A stretch of 11,120 bases of DNA, taken from contig CANCQD010000077.1 of NCBI GenBank assembly GCA_947380285.1, forward strand, positions 1-11,120, written 5' to 3'. The stretch's first letter is position 1. Every line of letters begins with the position of its first letter. Source of the stretch: Burkholderiaceae bacterium. Its GTDB lineage: Bacteria > Pseudomonadota > Gammaproteobacteria > Burkholderiales > Burkholderiaceae. Positions 7,300 to 11,120 of the stretch are shown here, in pieces. A program made the translations under genes and the position numbers. A model generated the notes under the pieces. The model ran no database searches, was not told where the DNA came from, and saw nothing but the letters and a program-made list of their open reading frames with translations.

Positions 7300-7326
7300 A
7301 AAAGCTGGCGGTATGCCAGCTTTTTT
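7300..7326 (+). terminator. Rho-independent terminator
   Basis: AAAAGCTGGC (7300-7309) pairs perfectly with GCCAGCTTTT (7315-7324) across the 5-base loop GGTAT, and the T-run continues to 7326. It ends the small membrane protein transcript 18 bases after its stop. On the opposite strand the hairpin also ends in four Ts and lies just past the rsmI stop, so it can serve both convergent genes. Confidence 0.92.
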
Positions 7327-7334
7327 ATTTCTAT

Positions 7335-8228
7335 TTATTCATTCTTTGCGTCTAAGGCAACTTGGTAGGCCTCTTTTTTGGTGAGACCTAATGTTTGCGA
7401 AAGAACGGCAGCGATTTCTTTGCTGCTTAGATAAGGGCTCAGGGCGTCTGCCCACAATAGCAGAGATGAATGTTCTGGGGTCTCATCGCTATTGGATGAT
7501 CGACCCGCTACCACAATAACAAACTCGCCCTTAAGGCTCTCAGCCACCTCAAGCCAGTTGGCAACATCTTGGGCTTGGAGCGATACAAGCTGCTCAAATT
7601 TTTTGGTTAACTCGCGGCAGACTAGAAGCTGACGATCAGACTCTAAATTTTTTGCAAGCAAAGTAAGTGTTTCTTTAATGTGGTGTGGCGACTCAAAAAA
7701 GAGGCTTGCTTTTTTACTGCTAGAAATATCCTGCATAAGAGCATCTCGCTCTTTGGTTTTATTGGGCCAGAAACCTAAAAATTGAAAGCGCCCTTCGGAG
7801 TTATGCATCACAGAGCCTGCAGCGGAGATCGCGCTTGAGACTGCACTTGCTCCAGGAATGGGGATGACTCTTAAGCCCGCTTTTTGAACCTCATTTACCA
7901 GTCTTGCACCGGGGTCTGAGACTCCTGGCGTTCCTGCATCCGAAATGTATGCCCAACGCTCATTGTTAGAAAGATGTTGGATAACAGTTTGTGCGCCGCT
8001 AATTTCATTGTGTTCATGCAGTGCCAAACATTTTTTATGAATGCCAAATTGCTGTAGTAATGCTGCGCTATGTCTAGTGTCTTCACAGGCAATCCCATCG
8101 ACCGCATTTAAAACATGCAGGGCGCGCAAGGTAATGTCGCCTAAATTGCCGATGGGCGTAGCAACCATGTAAAGCGCCCCAGCAGGCAAATCCTGCAGTT
8201 TTAAAAAATCGAATGAGCTAAGTTTCAT
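7335..8228 (-). CDS. rsmI: 16S rRNA (cytidine(1402)-2'-O)-methyltransferase
   Basis: RsmI uses S-adenosylmethionine to methylate the ribose 2'-OH of C1402 in the decoding centre of 16S rRNA. The protein (297 residues; the E. coli enzyme is about 286) has the tetrapyrrole-methylase fold. Its motifs are LYMVATPIGNLGDITLRAL at about 19-37, ACEDTRHS at 47-54, SDAGTPGVSDPGARLV at 96-111 and IPGASAV at about 124-130. FFESPHHIKETL and VCRELTKKFEQ follow. All are diagnostic of RsmI (formerly YraL). The start is ATG at 8228; the upstream site is weak. It is divergent from the SIS-domain gene, the same arrangement as rsmI and the lpoA-yraN-diaA-dolP group of E. coli. Confidence 0.96.
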   Translation of the reverse strand: MKLSSFDFLKLQDLPAGALYMVATPIGNLGDITLRALHVLNAVDGIACEDTRHSAALLQQFGIHKKCLALHEHNEISGAQTVIQHLSNNERWAYISDAGTPGVSDPGARLVNEVQKAGLRVIPIPGASAVSSAISAAGSVMHNSEGRFQFLGFWPNKTKERDALMQDISSSKKASLFFESPHHIKETLTLLAKNLESDRQLLVCRELTKKFEQLVSLQAQDVANWLEVAESLKGEFVIVVAGRSSNSDETPEHSSLLLWADALSPYLSSKEIAAVLSQTLGLTKKEAYQVALDAKNE

Positions 8229-8332
8229 AGGGGCTGCCTGAGAAAAGTTGAATAATGACTAAGAGGATACGTTGCTTTTGAGATATGCTGATTGCTACTG
8301 AAATTGGGGCGTCTTTGGCGCATAATATTGCT

Positions 8333-8935
8333 ATGGAAAAAGAGATTAACGAACGTTTGCGTAAGCGTGCCTCCCAGCATTTTTTGGATAGTATTGCTGT
8401 TAAACAAGAGGCAGAAAAATTACTGCCAGAGTCTGTTGCTAGGGGCGTATTGGCAATGGTGGACTGTTTGCGTGCAGGCGGCAAGGTAATGGCTTGTGGC
8501 AACGGCGGATCTGCGGCAGATGCTCAGCACTTTTCGGCGGAGCTTATTGGACGCTTTGAGAGAGAGCGCCAAGAGTTGGCGGCGATTGCCTTGACTACCG
8601 ATACCTCAATTCTTACTGCTATTGGAAATGACTATAGCTACGATGAGATCTTTAGTAAGCAAGTTCGGGGTCTTGGAAAACGGGGCGACATTCTTTTGGG
8701 AATTTCCACTTCTGGTAATTCAAAGAATGTTGTTAAAGCAATTGAAGTTGCAAAAAATATGGGCATCAAAATTATTGCTCTTACCGGAAATGGTGGTGGA
8801 AAGATCGCTCAGCTATTAGATCAGGATGATATTCATTTGTGTGCACCATCAACACGTACCGCACGTATTCAAGAAACACACTTAGTTCTACTGCATGCCT
8901 TATGTGATGGTGTAGATCATGTGCTGCTCGACTAA
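8333..8935 (+). CDS. SIS-domain phosphosugar isomerase family protein, DiaA/GmhA type
   Basis: A 200-residue cytosolic protein made of one SIS (sugar isomerase) domain. GNGGSAADAQHFSAEL at about 57-71, ISTSGNS at 124-130 and ARIQETHLVLLHALCD at 177-192 define the GmhA/DiaA family. Two relatives fit. GmhA converts sedoheptulose 7-phosphate to D-glycero-D-manno-heptose 7-phosphate for LPS heptose. DiaA binds DnaA and stimulates initiation. Gene order (rsmI divergent, BON lipoprotein downstream) favours DiaA. However, Glu70 and His188 align by eye with catalytic Glu65 and His180 of E. coli GmhA, which E. coli DiaA lacks. I therefore give no symbol. I chose ATG 8333 because homologs start near MxxRIxxHF; an ATG at 8285 would add 16 poorly matching residues. 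Confidence 0.88.
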   Translation: MEKEINERLRKRASQHFLDSIAVKQEAEKLLPESVARGVLAMVDCLRAGGKVMACGNGGSAADAQHFSAELIGRFERERQELAAIALTTDTSILTAIGNDYSYDEIFSKQVRGLGKRGDILLGISTSGNSKNVVKAIEVAKNMGIKIIALTGNGGGKIAQLLDQDDIHLCAPSTRTARIQETHLVLLHALCDGVDHVLLD

Positions 8936-8969
8936 AAATTATTGTCACCTCAATACAGAAAATACCAAA

Positions 8970-9620
8970 ATGAAAATTTCATTCCTCAGAAGATTATTTT
9001 TCGCTATTCTCATTGCATCTCAGATGACAGGTTGTGCAGTAGTTGCAGTTGGTGGTGTGGCGGCAGGTGCAACGATAATGGCGGATCGACGTACCCCAGC
9101 GGTGCAGGCTATTGATAAGGGTATTGAGTTGGAGGCTGAAAATGCGTTAGCAAAACGATTTGGCGAAAACGCTCACATTAACGTCACTTCGTTTAACCAA
9201 AAAGTATTGCTGACTGGCGAAGTAAAGGATGCCGATATTAAGGGTGAAGCAGGAGCTTATGTAAACGCAATGAAGAATGCGCGCTCTGTCTTTAATGAGT
9301 TGATTATTGGACCTAACAGCACCTACACATCTCGCGCAAATGATTCTTATCTTGAGTCTAAGATCAAAACGCAAATGATTTTTACTGATCAACTGCCCTC
9401 AAACTCTATGGCTATAGTGGCTGAAGGAAGCAGCATATATCTCATGGGTATCTTGACTCAAAGCGAAGCAGACCTTGCTAAAAAAGTTGCAAGTAATACC
9501 ACCGGCGTAAAGGATGTTTATGTCTACTTCGATATTATTTCTGTAGATGAAAAAAATCGTTTAGAAAAACAAGGTAAAGCTGATCAAACTCAACCTAATA
9601 CTCCGCCAAAATTCCAATAA
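8970..9620 (+). CDS. Two-BON-domain outer-membrane lipoprotein, DolP (YraP)-like
   Basis: The ATG at 8970 gives a 216-residue lipoprotein; an in-frame ATG at 8919 would overlap the previous gene and put 17 hydrophilic residues before the signal peptide. The signal peptide has basic LRR, a hydrophobic core and lipobox MTGC with Cys22 as the lipidated residue. Ala23 follows rather than Asp, favouring outer-membrane sorting. A glycine/alanine/valine stretch (VVAVGGVAAGA) is typical of the family. BON domain 1 spans about 46-115 (AENALAKRF...VLLTGEV) and BON 2 about 124-192 (ESKIKTQM...IYLMGILT...VYVYFDII). Order and domains match E. coli DolP, which supports outer-membrane integrity. The tail after about 195 is charged and proline-rich, longer than in E. 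coli. It starts 34 bases after the SIS gene, so they are probably one operon. Confidence 0.9.
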   Translation: MKISFLRRLFFAILIASQMTGCAVVAVGGVAAGATIMADRRTPAVQAIDKGIELEAENALAKRFGENAHINVTSFNQKVLLTGEVKDADIKGEAGAYVNAMKNARSVFNELIIGPNSTYTSRANDSYLESKIKTQMIFTDQLPSNSMAIVAEGSSIYLMGILTQSEADLAKKVASNTTGVKDVYVYFDIISVDEKNRLEKQGKADQTQPNTPPKFQ

Positions 9621-9637
9621 TTGTTTATAGATTGGCG

Positions 9638-9991
9638 ATGTTCAAAAAGCTAGCAACTGTAAAAATAGTTTTGTTTTTTGCGGTGCTTTCATCTTTGGTG
9701 ACTGTTGCACATGCGAAGCTTGAGGATGAGAACGCATTCATAATTGCAAAGCAAAATGCTTGCTTGGGTTGTCATGCGGTTAATAAAAAAATTGTTGGAC
9801 CAAGTTTTCAAGCGGTTGCTGAAAAATACAAGAGCGATACAAATGCTCAAGCGTATTTAAAAAATAAAATCTCTAAAGGAGGGTCTGGCTCTTGGGGTGT
9901 AGTGCCAATGCCGGCCAATACAAAATTAAGTGATTCAGATCTAACCACATTAAGTGGTTGGATATTACGCGGCGCACCCAACAAAAATTAA
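9638..9991 (+). CDS. Periplasmic class I cytochrome c (c551/c552-like)
   Basis: A small soluble electron carrier of 117 residues. The ATG at 9638 gives a Sec signal peptide (MFKKLATVKIVLFF...) with predicted cleavage at AHA-K (26/27), leaving ~91 residues. Heme is attached at CLGCH (Cys42, Cys45, His46). Met91 in VVPMPAN is the expected sixth ligand, preceded by the SGSWG turn typical of c551/c552 proteins, and a C-terminal helix (LSDSDLTTLSGWIL) closes the fold. The TTG at 9632 would add two residues and is not needed. It follows the BON gene by 17 bases and ends 9 bases before the convergent acetyltransferase. Its electron partners are not in the window. Confidence 0.93.
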   Translation: MFKKLATVKIVLFFAVLSSLVTVAHAKLEDENAFIIAKQNACLGCHAVNKKIVGPSFQAVAEKYKSDTNAQAYLKNKISKGGSGSWGVVPMPANTKLSDSDLTTLSGWILRGAPNKN

Positions 9992-10000
9992 TGGCGGGAA

Positions 10001-10657
10001 TTAACGTGCAAGATCGGGTCTTCCAAAGAACCACCACCATGCTTGATTGGATCGCTTGAGGTTTTCTTTCAGGGCGTAATCCATACCAGCCCACTGCTCA
10101 TTGGCGGCCTCTTCCACAATAGTTCCCGGATTTGCTGGGGGCAGCCTAAGGCAAGCATCTGCATCGCCGTAAGCGTACTCAACAGTCATCCCTGCCTTTT
10201 GTGCCAAATGCATCATTGCTTTGTTGTTAGCTAGGCAATGAACATAGAGGATCTCAATGCGTGTATTGCGTGAGTGCACTGCCGAGCGCTCCAAAAGAGC
10301 CGTACCCAAACCTTGAGAGCGCCCTTCTGGTAATACAGAAACCCCAAATTCAGCTGCTCTTGCCTTACCTTTATGCTCTGGCAAGTAGGCCAAATGGGCC
10401 ATGCCAATAAGCTTCAGGTTTAAATCAAACACTCCAAAAATGACGTCTTTATTGAAATCAAGGCGCTCAACATAGTGGGATATAACTTCATCTGGCGTTT
10501 GTGTGCCAAAGCGTAAGCGTCTATCTTCATCATTAAGTTGCAATAAATGATTCAATATTTTTTGTCTATATCCGGCGTGAAGCTCGCGAACGGGTACAAC
10601 CTGTCCAGCCCTATTTGGGCCTGAAGGTAAGTGACTGCTCGCATTTTTAATGTCCAT
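10001..10657 (-). CDS. GNAT-family N-acetyltransferase, substrate unknown
   Basis: A 218-residue protein with one acetyl-CoA-dependent GNAT domain. FGVSVLPEGRSQGLGTALLERS at about 104-125 carries the acetyl-CoA pyrophosphate-binding motif (RSQGLG, 113-118). IFGVFDLNLKLIGMAHLAYLP at about 73-92 is the preceding beta-sheet region and LYVHCLANNKAMMHLAQKAGM the motif-B helix. An N-terminal segment (EDRRLRFGTQTPDEVISHYV) and a Trp-rich C-terminus (QAWWWFFGRP) flank the domain. Such proteins acetylate small molecules or protein amino groups; the target cannot be predicted. ATG 10657 is the only good start. It is convergent with cytochrome c and divergent from the rRNA promoter. Confidence 0.88.
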   Translation of the reverse strand: MDIKNASSHLPSGPNRAGQVVPVRELHAGYRQKILNHLLQLNDEDRRLRFGTQTPDEVISHYVERLDFNKDVIFGVFDLNLKLIGMAHLAYLPEHKGKARAAEFGVSVLPEGRSQGLGTALLERSAVHSRNTRIEILYVHCLANNKAMMHLAQKAGMTVEYAYGDADACLRLPPANPGTIVEEAANEQWAGMDYALKENLKRSNQAWWWFFGRPDLAR

Positions 10658-10734
10658 ATGAACATCTTAGCAGGAATGGTGGAAAGTTACAGGGTTTTCC
10701 CTTAGTTAATCGGAAATGGGCCAAAGCAGCATGA

Positions 10735-10900
10735 AAAATAGACTGTTTTTTTTGTCTTACTAGGGCTAAACCCTAAAAAAATCAATAATTTTCAAAAAAA
10801 GTTAAATTTATTTTCAAATCCTAGTGCGTTGTTTTTATTGGATTTATTTTAAAACTCAGAAAAATCTCAGTGTTTTTTAAGTAGAAGAGTACGAAAGGTG
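10735..10900 (+). promoter_or_regulatory. A/T-tract-rich region upstream of the rRNA promoter (UP-element-like)
   Basis: The gap between the acetyltransferase and the rRNA promoter holds no gene. It is very A/T-rich with repeated A- and T-runs, including T8 at 10746-10753, A7 at 10775-10781, A7 at 10794-10800 and T6 at 10873-10878. Such sequence is usual upstream of rRNA promoters, as UP elements bound by the RNA polymerase alpha subunit and as curved DNA. CTCAG repeats at 10855 and 10866, 11 bases apart. Individual factor sites (e.g. Fis-like) cannot be assigned. Confidence 0.5.
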
Positions 10901-10929
10901 TTGACGACCCAGAAAAAGTGGGATATAGT
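10901..10929 (+). promoter_or_regulatory. Strong sigma70 promoter of an rRNA operon
   Basis: TTGACG at 10901-10906 and TATAGT at 10924-10929 are separated by exactly 17 bases, each one mismatch from consensus. The start should fall near 10936-10938, within CACCTCTCTGCTG. This stretch resembles the initial transcribed region recalled for other Burkholderiales rRNA operons. An A/T-rich upstream region and a boxA downstream support the assignment. Confidence 0.85.
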
Positions 10930-11021
10930 CTCACCTCTCTGCTGAATGTTTTATGAAATACGAAACAAGTCAGCCCTCTTTAAAAATTAGTCAACCGATA
11001 ATTGTGGGTACTAAGTGAAAG

Positions 11022-11044
11022 CATCAAGTCCTTCGGGACAGATG
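11022..11044 (+). other. UUCG-tetraloop hairpin in the rRNA leader
   Basis: GTCC (11028-11031), loop TTCG and GGAC (11036-11039) form a C(UUCG)G-closed hairpin, an exceptionally stable RNA tetraloop. CATC (11022-11025) and GATG (11041-11044) extend the stem across an AA/A internal loop. There is no T-run, so it is not a terminator; a folding or processing element of the leader is likely. Confidence 0.6.
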
Positions 11045-11074
11045 TAAATAAATAGTACTCATAGACAGTAAAAA

Positions 11075-11096
11075 GATTTGGTTTTATTACCAAGTC
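11075..11096 (+). other. Second hairpin in the rRNA leader
   Basis: GATTTGGT (11075-11082) pairs with ACCAAGTC (11089-11096) around a 6-base loop TTTATT, eight pairs including one G-U. No T-run follows. It sits close to the expected 16S start and may form part of the pre-rRNA processing structure. Confidence 0.45.
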
Positions 11097-11120
11097 AATT
11101 TCTTGAATGAGTGCGACGAT

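Larger units (their letters stand above)
10937..11120 (+). other. rRNA operon leader (pre-16S spacer), continuing past window edge
   Basis: No protein-coding frame is credible here. CCCTCTTTAAAA at 10974-10985 matches the antitermination boxA consensus TGCTCTTTAACA at 9 of 12 positions, so a Nus-factor complex likely assembles on this RNA. Downstream are two stable hairpins (11022-11044 and 11075-11096). The 16S start itself (AGAGTTTGATC...) is not present and should lie shortly after 11120. Confidence 0.8.

Noticed and set aside
8285..8332. Upstream ATG for the SIS protein
   Set aside because: The 16 extra residues do not match family N-termini; ATG 8333 gives a length close to DiaA/GmhA. 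It remains possible.
8919..8969. Upstream ATG for the BON lipoprotein
   Set aside because: It overlaps the SIS gene and would bury the signal peptide behind 17 hydrophilic residues.
10760..10782. TAGGG-CTAAA-CCCTA hairpin followed by A-run, considered as a terminator
   Set aside because: Read on the + strand it is followed by A, not T; on the - strand the hairpin is followed by mixed sequence before A-runs. The stem is only 5 bp.

Overview
The window reads as an ordinary chromosomal segment of a betaproteobacterium. Protein sequence and gene order point to the Burkholderiaceae, most likely Polynucleobacter or a close relative: an atpD-atpC end followed by hemE and priA, moderate GC with A/T-rich gaps, compact spacing, and a Burkholderiales-type rRNA leader. 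The genus is inferred from recalled similarity; no search was run.

Layout, left to right. 1-1893, + strand: the 3' end of atpD, atpC and hemE, so the end of the F1 ATP synthase operon runs tightly into a heme-biosynthesis gene. 1894-2159: an A/T-rich gap with two perfect DnaA boxes, one near-match and a long inverted repeat. 2160-4286, +: priA, the replication-restart helicase. 4290-4682, -: a solitary gcvH, convergent with priA. 4764-5408, +: a glyoxalase-II-like metallo-beta-lactamase-fold hydrolase. 5429-6797, -: a membrane fatty-acid desaturase followed by a 61-residue four-cysteine zinc-ribbon gene. 6880-6955, -: tRNA-Arg(CCG). 7058-7282, +: a small membrane-anchored protein resembling the N-terminal anchor of a cytochrome c, closed by a strong terminator. 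7335-8228, -: rsmI. 8333-9991, +: a SIS-domain protein (DiaA/GmhA type), a DolP/YraP-like two-BON lipoprotein and a small periplasmic cytochrome c. 10001-10657, -: a GNAT acetyltransferase. 10658-11120: an A/T-tract-rich region, a strong sigma70 rRNA-type promoter, and a leader with a boxA-like element and hairpins. This is the front of an rRNA operon whose 16S gene should start just past the right edge.

Functional themes are housekeeping: energy and heme (atpDC, hemE, cytochrome c), replication (priA, DnaA boxes, a DiaA-like gene), the ribosome (rsmI, tRNA-Arg, rRNA promoter) and the envelope (desaturase, BON lipoprotein). I see no mobile elements, CRISPR arrays, prophage or defence genes, and no convincing new multi-gene system. 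The points most worth a second look are the DnaA-box group in front of priA, the SIS protein that sits in a diaA context but keeps GmhA catalytic residues, the cytochrome-anchor-like protein without a heme domain, and the small zinc-ribbon gene.
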